Of a stretch of DNA of 31,918 nt, positions 7,770 through 14,714 are shown piece after piece. The notes under the pieces were generated by a model. That model saw only the letters and a list, made by a program, of their open reading frames with translations. It did no database searches and was not told where the DNA came from. Each line of letters starts with the position of its first letter. Position 1 is the stretch's first letter. Where the stretch lies: contig CABUKD010000024.1 in the NCBI GenBank assembly GCA_902492105.1, positions 1-31,918 on the forward strand, read 5' to 3'. The DNA comes from an uncultured Clostridium sp. Its GTDB lineage: Bacteria; Bacillota; Clostridia; TANB77; CAG-508. Position numbers and translations under genes: made by a program.

Positions 7770-9500
7770 ATGGAAACATATCAAGAAAAATACGAAAAAT
7801 GGCTTCAAGACCCTGTTATTTCGGAAGAAGATAAACAAGAATTAAAAGCAATAGCAGGTAATGAAAAGGAAATAGAAGATAGATTTTATAAAGATCTAGA
7901 ATTTGGAACAGCTGGTTTAAGAGGAGTAATAGGAATTGGTACTAACCGAATGAATAAATATACTGTAACAAAAGCAACTCAAGGATTAGCAAACTATATT
8001 ATAGAAAAGAACGGACAAGAAAGAGGAGTAGCAATTGCTTATGATTCTAGAAGAATGTCTCCAGAATTTAGTGAGCAAGCAGCTCTATGTTTAAATGCTA
8101 ATGGAATTAAAACTTATCGTTTTGAGTCTTTAAGACCAACACCTGAGCTATCCTTTGCAGTAAGAGAATTAGGATGTATAGCAGGAATTGTTGTTACAGC
8201 AAGCCACAATCCACCAGAATATAATGGGTATAAAGTATATTGGGAAGATGGAGCACAAATTGTAGAACCAACCGATAAAGAAATCATTCAAAAAGTAAAT
8301 GAAATAACAAGTTTTGCTAGTGTAAAAACAATGGAAAAACAAGAAGCAATCGAAAAAGGATTATACCATACCATAGGACAAGAAATTGACGAAAGGTATA
8401 TGGAAGAATTGCAAAAACTAGTGGTAAATCAAAAAGCAATAGATGAAATGCAAAAAGATTTAAAAATTGTATATACACCATTACATGGAACAGGAAATAT
8501 TCCTGTACAAACTATTTTAAAAAAATTAGGATTTGAAAACGTATATGTAGTACCAGAACAAGAAAAACCAGATGGAAACTTTCCAACAGTGGATTATCCA
8601 AATCCAGAAGATCCAAAAGCATTTACACTTGCTTTAAAATTAGCAAAAGAAAAAGATGCAGATTTGGTTTTAGCAAATGACCCAGATGCAGATAGATTAG
8701 GTATGTATGTAAAAGATACAAAAACCAATGAATATATTGCTTTTAATGGTAACATGACAGGAAACTTAATTGCAGAATATATTTTATCTCAAAAAAAGGC
8801 TAATGGGACCTTACCTAAAAATGGTGCTGTTATTAAAACAATTGTATCTTCCAATTTAACAGATGCTATTGCAAAAGCTTATGGAGTAAAATTATTTTCT
8901 ACCCTAACAGGATTTAAAAATATTGCTAAAATTATTCGTAATTTTGAAGAAAATAATAATGAATATATTTGTTTATATTCTTATGAAGAAAGTTATGGAT
9001 GTATTATAGGAACACATGCAAGGGACAAAGATGGAATTGTAGCTGTTATGACATTGTGTGAAGCAGCATGCTATTATAAACAAAAAAATATGACATTGTG
9101 GGATGCAATGCAAGAAATGTATAAAAAATATGGATATTACAGAGAAAAGCAATTTTCTATCACTCTAAAAGGAGCAGAAGGAGCACAAAAAATAAAAGAA
9201 ATGATGGAAAATATGAGAAAAGCTTCTCCACAAGAAATTGCTGGGCAAAAAGTATTATCTATTGGAGATTATGAAAAACAAGTAATTTATTCTAAAGAAA
9301 CCGGAGAAGAAACACCAACCAATCTTCCTAAATCCAATGTTCTATATTATGAATTGGAAAATGATACATGGTGTTGTGTACGTCCATCTGGAACGGAACC
9401 AAAGATTAAGTTCTATATGGGAGTAAAAGGAAGCAGTTTAGAAGATGCAGAAGCTAAGCTAGAAGAATTAGAGAATGAAATAAAAAAGAAAGTATCCTAA
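7770..9500 (+). CDS. Phosphohexomutase (phosphoglucomutase/phosphomannomutase)
   Basis: 576-aa alpha-D-phosphohexomutase interconverting hexose 6- and 1-phosphates. The active-site phosphoserine loop TASHNPPEYNGYK carries Ser145, the metal loop NDPDADRLG is at 303-311, and the phosphate-binding RPSGTEPK is at 538-545. All four domains are present. Length matches the Firmicutes PgcA-type subfamily, longer than the ~450-aa ManB or GlmM types. The start ATG follows AAGGAG. It sits downstream of the UDP-sugar pyrophosphorylase gene in the same direction, consistent with a short pathway from glucose 6-phosphate to a UDP-sugar. Glucose versus mannose preference is not decided by what is visible. 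Confidence 0.92.
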   Translation: METYQEKYEKWLQDPVISEEDKQELKAIAGNEKEIEDRFYKDLEFGTAGLRGVIGIGTNRMNKYTVTKATQGLANYIIEKNGQERGVAIAYDSRRMSPEFSEQAALCLNANGIKTYRFESLRPTPELSFAVRELGCIAGIVVTASHNPPEYNGYKVYWEDGAQIVEPTDKEIIQKVNEITSFASVKTMEKQEAIEKGLYHTIGQEIDERYMEELQKLVVNQKAIDEMQKDLKIVYTPLHGTGNIPVQTILKKLGFENVYVVPEQEKPDGNFPTVDYPNPEDPKAFTLALKLAKEKDADLVLANDPDADRLGMYVKDTKTNEYIAFNGNMTGNLIAEYILSQKKANGTLPKNGAVIKTIVSSNLTDAIAKAYGVKLFSTLTGFKNIAKIIRNFEENNNEYICLYSYEESYGCIIGTHARDKDGIVAVMTLCEAACYYKQKNMTLWDAMQEMYKKYGYYREKQFSITLKGAEGAQKIKEMMENMRKASPQEIAGQKVLSIGDYEKQVIYSKETGEETPTNLPKSNVLYYELENDTWCCVRPSGTEPKIKFYMGVKGSSLEDAEAKLEELENEIKKKVS

Positions 9501-9523
9501 AATACAAAATGTACTAAAAAAGT

Positions 9524-9654
9524 AATAGAACTGTCTTTTGAAATTTTTAAGGCCTTGCGTGGGCGACCATTGTGACAGTTGTTCGAGGCTTTATGCCGAG
9601 TTACAGCTGTCCAAAAGGGGAAAGGTTTTAAAAATTGAAAAAGACAGTTCTATT
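9524..9654 (+). repeat. Palindromic repeat element, copy 2
   Basis: About 131 bp nearly identical to the reverse complement of 4676-4807. Together with its flanks it forms a perfect 23-bp inverted repeat (9517-9539 and 9639-9661). The outer arms differ from copy 1 by a paired change: AGAACTGTC/GACAGTTCT here, AGAATTGTC/GACAATTCT there. The centre (GACAGTTGT...ACAGCTGTC, inner GGC...GCC) is conserved. It fills the space between the convergent pgm-type gene and ttcA and, ending in a T-run on both strands, may stop transcription from both sides. Confidence 0.78.
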
Positions 9655-9672
9655 ACTTTTTAATATAGATAT

Positions 9673-10386
9673 TTAATTTTCTTTCCAACCATTAATATGA
9701 GCTCTTTTTATGGCACCTGTCATATTGGCTCTAATGGTTGGAATTTGTTTTTCCCATTCAAAAATCATATTTTTCATGTCCTCTCTTTTAGAGATTCCAT
9801 CCATAGGGCATACTTTAGGCATTACTGTTATATTATTTCTTCTAATAAATTTCTTAATTTCTTTTTCTGGAGTATGGATTAAAGGTCTAATTAAAGTAAT
9901 TTTAGAACGATCCATATAACTAACTGGGGCAAAAGTAGAAAGGTTGCCAGCATATAAAAAATTTAGTAGAAAAGTTTCTAAAGCATCATCTTCATTATGC
10001 CCTAATGCAATTTTATTGCAACCTTCCCTAATGGCAACAGAATTTAAAATCCCTCTACGTAAATTAGCACACAAAGAACAAGGATTTTTTTCCTTGCGAA
10101 TATCAAATACAATTTCCTTAATATGGGATTGTTCTTCTATATAAGGTACACCAATTTCTTTACATCTTTGATCTAAAAAAGTAGAGTCAAAAAAATCAAA
10201 TCCAGGGTTAACACTAACAGCCATTAGTTCAAAGTGTTTTGGATAAAATCTCTGAAGAGCTTTTAATCCCATTAATAAAGTAAATGAATCTTTTCCACCC
10301 GATAAACCAACTGCAATTTTATCTCCTTCTTCAATCATTTCATAATTTTCTACTGCTTTTCGTAAATAACTTAAAATTCTTTGCAT
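9673..10386 (-). CDS. ttcA: tRNA 2-thiocytidine biosynthesis protein (TtcA family)
   Basis: 237-aa PP-loop ATPase. SGGKDS (29-34) binds and activates with ATP. Cys103 and Cys106 (CSLC) plus Cys193 (KVCPMDG) match the three cysteines that hold the Fe-S cluster in TtcA. The enzyme thiolates a cytidine (position 32) of certain tRNAs; the related TtuA thiolates U54, so the exact target is not certain. Starts with ATG behind GAGGT. The last codons (9681-9790) include an inverted repeat and are duplicated in degraded form at 13307-13396. Confidence 0.88.
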   Translation of the reverse strand: MQRILSYLRKAVENYEMIEEGDKIAVGLSGGKDSFTLLMGLKALQRFYPKHFELMAVSVNPGFDFFDSTFLDQRCKEIGVPYIEEQSHIKEIVFDIRKEKNPCSLCANLRRGILNSVAIREGCNKIALGHNEDDALETFLLNFLYAGNLSTFAPVSYMDRSKITLIRPLIHTPEKEIKKFIRRNNITVMPKVCPMDGISKREDMKNMIFEWEKQIPTIRANMTGAIKRAHINGWKEN

Positions 10387-10490
10387 TTTTTACCTCTTCT
10401 ACATTATGCTTTATTTTTAATTTTTTTTGCTTGATTTTCTTGATTTTTCTTTCTATTTTTTAACATCTATTGTCAAAAAGAAATTTTTCT

Positions 10491-11105
10491 TCATAATTTT
10501 TCTATGCAAAATTCCCATAGAATTTTGGGCTTTTCATATCTATCCATATATTTTTCTTCTATATTGCAAATTTTAAAGTTTTTAAACAATGAATCAAAAT
10601 CTTTTCTTTCAAAGAATTTCTTATAAATATTGCCATCATAATAAAAGTTCTTTTCTAGTTCTTGAGCATTATTAGGAATATGGAATTTATCGTTAGCAGA
10701 ATTAACCCTTCCAATTAAATATCCATTATCCTTTAATACTCTATGAATTTCATTAAAAATATATTTGGTTGTGGCAGAAGAGAAATAATGTAAACTTAAA
10801 TCTGCTATTATTATATTTATAGAAGAATCTTTAAATGGTAAACCTGTACTCATATCAAATAACATTGTTTTCAAATTAGGATTTTCTGTATTAACAATGT
10901 TTAGTACCTCATTTGAAAAATCACAGGCGATAATATTATGAAATCCATTCCTTAATAGAAAGTTACTACAATATGCTCTACCACAACCTAATTCAATAAT
11001 GAAATTATCTTTTTTAAATAGATTTATATATTTATTTAACCATTCATCATAAGTTGAAGTATATTTTAAGTGTATTTTGTCCCAATATTTATCTAATTCT
11101 TCCAT
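10491..11105 (-). CDS. Class I SAM-dependent methyltransferase
   Basis: 204 aa. Motif I IIELGCGRAYC is at 36-46, the acidic ribose-binding residue is Asp62 (ACDFS), and motif IV-like ADLSLHYF is at about 101-108, all usual for methyltransferases of the Methyltransf_11/25 kind. The substrate cannot be read from the sequence; it is probably a small molecule or a protein rather than DNA, because no NPPY or target-recognition region is present. Leftward, 104 bp upstream of ttcA. It lies between ttcA and the degraded ttcA copy, so it belongs to the stretch that looks inserted or duplicated. Confidence 0.85.
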   Translation of the reverse strand: MEELDKYWDKIHLKYTSTYDEWLNKYINLFKKDNFIIELGCGRAYCSNFLLRNGFHNIIACDFSNEVLNIVNTENPNLKTMLFDMSTGLPFKDSSINIIIADLSLHYFSSATTKYIFNEIHRVLKDNGYLIGRVNSANDKFHIPNNAQELEKNFYYDGNIYKKFFERKDFDSLFKNFKICNIEEKYMDRYEKPKILWEFCIEKL

Positions 11106-11240
11106 AATGTATCACCTATTTAATATAATAGCATAAAAGATAATGAGTTTCAACATGCTTATTAGAAAGAAAAAAGTACTTGAAAAGTAAAAAAGATATT
11201 GATATAATTGATGCAGAAAAAGCGAAGGAGAAGAGTAAAA

Positions 11241-11297
11241 ATGCTTGAAAGTACTGAAATAGTAAGAGAGAGAGAGAGAGAGAGAGCTAGTATTTAA
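11241..11297 (+). other. Short ORF containing an (AG)11 microsatellite; possible decayed or phase-variable gene
   Basis: ATG at 11241 sits 10 nt after AAGGAG (11225-11230) and opens an 18-codon frame whose second half is Arg-Glu repeats encoded by (AG)11 at 11265-11286. The frame then stops. One more AG unit, or two fewer, would join it to a further 38 codons starting LVFKPRAKENLVFFAVQKLY and ending near 11400. A third frame upstream (about 11155-11248) also reads like protein (KKDIDIIDAEKAKEK). Either a small gene switched by tract length or a pseudogene. The terminator hairpin at 11366-11401 overlaps the end of the hypothetical longer frame, which weakens the switch idea. Confidence 0.3.
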
Positions 11298-11365
11298 GCC
11301 AAGAGCTAAAGAAAATTTAGTTTTTTTTGCTGTACAAAAATTATATTTAAAAATACATAATTTAA

Positions 11366-11411
11366 AAGATGGATTATGCAACAAAAAGCATAATTCATCT
11401 TAAATTTTTCT
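11366..11411 (+). terminator. Intrinsic terminator upstream of the BspA-like gene
   Basis: Arms 11366-11379 and 11388-11401 (AAGATGGATTATGC / GCATAATTCATCTT) pair over 14 bp with one G-T wobble, then AAATTTTTCTTT. It would end transcripts entering from the decayed stretch at 11.15-11.3 kb and insulate the next promoter. Confidence 0.55.
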
Positions 11412-11439
11412 TTACATTGAAATAAAAAATTAGTATAAT
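11411..11439 (+). promoter_or_regulatory. Sigma-A promoter of the BspA-like gene
   Basis: TTTACA (11411-11416), a 17-nt spacer and a perfect TATAAT (11434-11439) lie 88 bp before the start codon. It begins exactly where the T-tail of the previous terminator ends. Confidence 0.6.
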
Positions 11440-11527
11440 GAAATAAAACAATAGAAAAAATTAATCAAATGAAGAATAAAAAGTAAAAATTGAGAAAAAA
11501 TAAAGAAAAACATAAGGAGGAAAAAAC

Positions 11528-13285
11528 ATGGGAAAAATACAAGAGAAAAAGAAAGTCGAAAAAGGAAGAAAAAATAAGATGCAAAAAAGAAAAGTTAATA
11601 TAAAAGAAAAAGGAATAACCTTAGTAGCATTAGTGGTAACCATTATTATAATTCTCATCTTAGCAGGAATTACAATAAATATGATAGTAGGAGAAAATGG
11701 TATTATTAGGAGTGCGCAAGAAGCAAAAAATACATGGGAAAATGCCATTGCTGATGACCAAGAAGAATTAAATAGCCTAATAGCCGAATTAGATGAAGAA
11801 TTAACAGATAGAAGTAGAGACATTTATGTATTTTTATATGATGATGGAACCTTAACATTTAGTAATACAAGTGAGCCAGTAGAAGGAAAAAACGTGTTAA
11901 AAGCATATGGAGATATTAAGGGACAAGAGTATACATATGAAGTGGGAGAAGATGGAAGCTCTATAACTGTAAATACTCCATGGGCAGCAGATGTAGGAAC
12001 AATAACAAAAGTTAAAATTTTAGATGAAATAAAGCCAACTAGTACAGCCTGTTGGTTTGCTAATTGTAATCAATTAACAGAAATAACAGGAATAGAAAAC
12101 TTTAATACAAGCAATGTAACAGATATGAAGTATATGTTTGCTTATTGTAGTAGTTTGACTAATTTAGATTTAAAAAGCTTTAATACAAATGATGTAACAG
12201 ATATGGCATGTATGTTTTATTATTGTCAAAATCTAGAAAGCCTAGATGTAAGTGAATTCGTAACAAATAATGTAAGCGATATGAGAGGAATGTTTGGGCA
12301 GTGTAAAAGTTTAACCAGTTTAGATGTAACTAATTTTAATACTAGTAAAGTAATAGATATGAATAGTATGTTTCTATATTGTACGAAACTAACCAATTTA
12401 GATATCAGTAACTTTAGAACAAACAGTGTAACAAATATGAGAGCAATGTTTGATTTTTGCGAAAGTTTAACTAATTTAGATGTAAGTAATTTTAATACGA
12501 GTAAAGTAACCAATATGGCTTATATGTTTGCTTACATGACTGCAACAACAGAAATAAAAGGAGTAGAAAATTTTGATACAAGTAATGTAACAGATATGGC
12601 ATGTATGTTTTATCAATGTCATAATCTAAAAAGCTTAGATGTAAGTAAATTTAAAACAAATAATGTAACAAATATGAGAGGAATTTTTGATTTTTGTCGA
12701 ACCTTAACTACTATAGATGTAAGTAATTTTGATACAAGTAAAGTTACGGATATGGCTTATATGTTTGCATATATGTATGAAGTAACAGAAATAAAAGGGT
12801 TAGAAAATTTTGATACAAGTAGTGCAACAACTATGGAATGCATGTTTACAGCATGTCAGAAGTTATTAGATTTAAATATAAGTAATTTTAAAACAAGTAA
12901 TGTAACAAATATGAGAGCAATGTTTGATGATTGCCAAGTCCTAACAACTTTAGATTTAAGTAGTTTTAATACAAGTAAGGTTACTAATATGGCTTATATG
13001 TTTGCATATATGTATGAAGTAACAGAAATAAAAGGGTTAGAAAATTTTGATACAAGTAATGTAACAACTATGGAAGTCATGTTTTATGCATGTCAGAGTT
13101 TATCAAGTCTAGATATAAGTAGTTTTAATACAAGTAATGTAACAAACATGCGTGGAATGTTCTATGGTTCTAGCAATTTAACAACAATTTATGTAGGAAA
13201 CGGATGGACAACGCAAAATGTAACAAATTCAGAAGACATGTTTTATAATTGTGGAACTAGTGATGTTACATTAAAAACCACATAA
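11528..13285 (+). CDS. BspA-like (DUF285) repeat protein with type IV pilin-like N-terminus
   Basis: 585 aa. A basic leader ends KEKG, then ITLVALVVTIIIILILAG (30-47), a prepilin-type segment with likely cleavage after Gly29. The usual Glu at mature position 5 is replaced by Ala34, so pilin assembly is doubtful. A coiled-coil-like stretch (about 60-92) follows, then a short beta region. From about 165 to the end, fifteen repeats of 25-27 aa have the consensus FNTSNVTDMxxMFxxCxxLTSLDVSN. These are DUF285/BspA leucine-rich-like repeats, often adhesive surface domains. Repeats 6-13 show a three-repeat superperiod of 79 aa. Start ATG has AAGGAGG at 7 nt. Own promoter and terminator; monocistronic. 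Confidence 0.85.
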   Translation: MGKIQEKKKVEKGRKNKMQKRKVNIKEKGITLVALVVTIIIILILAGITINMIVGENGIIRSAQEAKNTWENAIADDQEELNSLIAELDEELTDRSRDIYVFLYDDGTLTFSNTSEPVEGKNVLKAYGDIKGQEYTYEVGEDGSSITVNTPWAADVGTITKVKILDEIKPTSTACWFANCNQLTEITGIENFNTSNVTDMKYMFAYCSSLTNLDLKSFNTNDVTDMACMFYYCQNLESLDVSEFVTNNVSDMRGMFGQCKSLTSLDVTNFNTSKVIDMNSMFLYCTKLTNLDISNFRTNSVTNMRAMFDFCESLTNLDVSNFNTSKVTNMAYMFAYMTATTEIKGVENFDTSNVTDMACMFYQCHNLKSLDVSKFKTNNVTNMRGIFDFCRTLTTIDVSNFDTSKVTDMAYMFAYMYEVTEIKGLENFDTSSATTMECMFTACQKLLDLNISNFKTSNVTNMRAMFDDCQVLTTLDLSSFNTSKVTNMAYMFAYMYEVTEIKGLENFDTSNVTTMEVMFYACQSLSSLDISSFNTSNVTNMRGMFYGSSNLTTIYVGNGWTTQNVTNSEDMFYNCGTSDVTLKTT

Positions 13286-13306
13286 AAATATAAAAGTAAA
13301 ATTACA

Positions 13307-13396
13307 CTTTCCAACCATTAATATGAGACCTTTTTATGGCTCTAATGGTTGGAATTTGTTTTTTAATTTAAAAATTATATTTCATATTTTCTCTTT
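13307..13396 (-). pseudogene. Degraded duplicate of the ttcA 3' end
   Basis: This stretch aligns, in the same orientation, with 9681-9790 inside ttcA (starting CTTTCCAACCATTAATATGA, with matching CTCTAATGGTTGGAATTTGT further on). One 15-bp deletion lies between TGGC direct repeats, and substitutions accumulate to the right. Only the last ~30 codons of ttcA are recognisable. It implies a past tandem duplication of the ttcA region or a recombination that carried a piece of ttcA, followed by decay. The intact gene is 3.6 kb to the left. Confidence 0.75.
13309..13366 (+). terminator. Intrinsic terminator of the BspA-like gene, formed from ttcA sequence
   Basis: TTCCAACCATTA (13309-13320) pairs perfectly with TAATGGTTGGAA (13343-13354) and is followed by TTTGTTTTTTAATTT. 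The hairpin starts 24 bp after the stop of the BspA-like gene. All of it lies inside the ttcA-derived fragment, and the 15-bp deletion shortened its loop. Confidence 0.65.
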
Positions 13397-13451
13397 ATCT
13401 ATTATATAATGCTAACACAAGCATAAAATGAAATTCCAATCTCTGGAAGAA

Positions 13452-13521
13452 ATGTCGAAAAAATTTTCTCAAAAAGCATTTTTCGACATAAAACCAAAGA
13501 AGAATTATACTTTTTGTCGAA
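13452..13521. promoter_or_regulatory. Cluster of three Spo0A-box-like heptamers
   Basis: TGTCGAA at 13453-13459, TTCGACA at 13482-13488 and TGTCGAA at 13515-13521. The first two are the arms of a perfect 11-bp inverted repeat (13452-13462 and 13479-13489). Centre-to-centre distances are about 29-33 bp, roughly three helical turns. The nearest downstream gene is the 43-codon ORF at 13734. Confidence 0.35.
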
Positions 13522-13605
13522 AAAAGATTGAAAAAAGGAAAAGAAAATAGTAAAATAAATTTAGTCGTTTTAAAAGTTTTAAGAGAAATATTATATTGAA
13601 CAAAA

Positions 13606-13719
13606 AAGAGATAGCCCACGCACTATAGGGAAAACTATCTCTTAATAAAATATCTTGCAAAACAAGATATAATATGTACTTGTAGTATAACATATTATGT
13701 CATCTTTTGCAAGAAAAAA
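13606..13719 (+). other. Highly structured leader-like stretch
   Basis: Two strong hairpins lie directly before the 43-codon ORF. AAGAGATAG (13606-13614) pairs with CTATCTCTT (13635-13643) around a GC-rich loop. CTTGCAAAA (from 13654) pairs with TTTTGCAAG (to 13712), enclosing a second 9-bp stem ATAATATGT/ACATATTAT. There is no T-run after the second hairpin and no riboswitch class that I recognise. It may be a 5' leader, a small RNA or the remains of a palindromic element. Confidence 0.4.
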
Positions 13720-13733
13720 TGAAAGGATATAAT

Positions 13734-13865
13734 ATGAAAATTGAAGATTTTACAAACGAATTTAATTTATGGGAAAGAGCCATGATAAAAATACATAAAA
13801 AATTATTTACAAAATTTTATAACAAAGTAAGAATAAGATTATTAAGTATGTATCAAAAATATTAA
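13734..13865 (+). CDS. Small basic protein, 43 aa, unknown
   Basis: ATG at 13734 follows AAAGGA at 6-nt spacing, a good ribosome site in an otherwise gene-poor stretch. The product (starts MKIEDFTNEFNLWERAMIKI) has an acidic, amphipathic N-terminal part and a strongly basic second half, with no signal peptide or membrane helix. A terminator lies 66 bp downstream. It resembles short putative sigma-factor-like or regulatory peptides only in size. I do not recognise it and propose no function. Confidence 0.45.
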   Translation: MKIEDFTNEFNLWERAMIKIHKKLFTKFYNKVRIRLLSMYQKY

Positions 13866-13931
13866 AACAACATAAAACGTATTGTTAATATTAGATAAAT
13901 ATTCATGTAAAAATAAATTATTATAAGAATT

Positions 13932-13998
13932 ACAAAGTAGACCAAGAGGGAGTATATTAAAATAAATTTCAACAAAAAGTAGTCTACTTTGTTTTTTT
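13932..13998 (+). terminator. Intrinsic terminator before tRNA-Arg
   Basis: ACAAAGTAGAC (13932-13942) and GTCTACTTTGT (13982-13992) are perfect complements and are followed by a run of seven T. The 39-nt loop contains GACCAAGAGGGAG, a sequence seen again after ypeB. It closes the unit with the 43-codon ORF. Confidence 0.7.
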
Positions 13999-14002
13999 AA
14001 AC

Positions 14003-14031
14003 TTGAAAAAAAAATCAAATCATAGTATAAT
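14003..14031 (+). promoter_or_regulatory. Sigma-A promoter of the tRNA-Arg/tadA unit
   Basis: TTGAAA (14003-14008), a 17-nt spacer and TATAAT (14026-14031), 25 bp before the tRNA. Confidence 0.65.
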
Positions 14032-14056
14032 CATTTTGCGTTATGGATCTATATAT

Positions 14057-14133
14057 GTGTCTATAGCTCAGTTGGATAGAGCGCTCGCCTCCTAAGCGAG
14101 AGGTCGCAGGTTCAATTCCCGCTAGGCACACCA
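14057..14133 (+). tRNA. tRNA-Arg, anticodon CCT
   Basis: 77 nt including an encoded CCA. The acceptor stem GTGTCTA/TAGGCAC pairs throughout with one G-T. The D-arm GCTCAGTTGGATAGAGC and T-arm GGTTCAATTCC are canonical. The anticodon stem CTCGC/GCGAG holds the loop CTCCTAA with CCT at 14091-14093, reading AGG. Transcribed just ahead of tadA. Confidence 0.96.
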
Positions 14134-14195
14134 CTTAATTTAAAAATAGCAATATTTGATTACGGTAAAAAAGAGGTCCATGGAAAGAGGAATGC

Positions 14196-14675
14196 ATGGA
14201 CGAAAAACAAAAATTCATGAAAGAAGCTCTAAAACAAGCAAAAAAAGCTTATGACCAAGAAGAAATACCAGTAGGTGCTGTTATTGTAAAAGATCATAAA
14301 ATAATTGCAAGAGCATATAATGAAAAAGAAGACAAGCTAGATACCACGAAACATGCAGAAATACTTGCTATTCAAAAAGCAAGTAAAAAATTAAAAGCAT
14401 GGAGATTAGCAGATTGTGAAATGTATGTTACGTTAGAGCCATGTAGTATGTGTGCAGGTGCTTTAATTCAAGCCAGATTAAAAAAAGTATACATTGGAAC
14501 AATGGATGAAAAAACAGGTGCTTGTGGCTCTGTTTTAAATCTTTTACAAGATTATCCTTTCAATCATCATGTGGAAATAGAAACAGGAATCATGCAAGAA
14601 GAGTGCGAAAAAATATTAAAAGATTTTTTTAAAAATTTAAGAAAAAGTAAAAATAAAAAACATATAAATCAATAG
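14196..14675 (+). CDS. tadA: tRNA-specific adenosine deaminase
   Basis: 159-aa zinc-dependent deaminase that converts A34 to inosine in the anticodon of tRNA-Arg(ACG). The active site is complete: HAE with His53 and Glu55 (KHAEILAIQ), and PCSMC with Cys83 and Cys86. Length is typical of bacterial TadA. The start ATG follows AAGAGG. It lies between two tRNA genes and upstream of the SRP RNA and dnaX, an arrangement common in Firmicutes. It is probably expressed from the tRNA-Arg promoter. Confidence 0.95.
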   Translation: MDEKQKFMKEALKQAKKAYDQEEIPVGAVIVKDHKIIARAYNEKEDKLDTTKHAEILAIQKASKKLKAWRLADCEMYVTLEPCSMCAGALIQARLKKVYIGTMDEKTGACGSVLNLLQDYPFNHHVEIETGIMQEECEKILKDFFKNLRKSKNKKHINQ

Positions 14676-14714
14676 AGAAATTTTTTTAAAGTTAATATGC
14701 AAAAAGAAATAATT

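Noticed and set aside
11112..11384. 90-codon minus-strand frame between the methyltransferase and BspA-like genes
   Set aside because: Composed of Ser-Leu and Phe runs from the AG microsatellite complement and poly-T; no start signal and no protein-like pattern.
12100..13280. Regular repeats that could suggest a CRISPR array
   Set aside because: The period (about 75-80 bp) and the intact reading frame show they are protein repeats of the BspA-like gene; there are no constant direct repeats with unique spacers and no cas genes.
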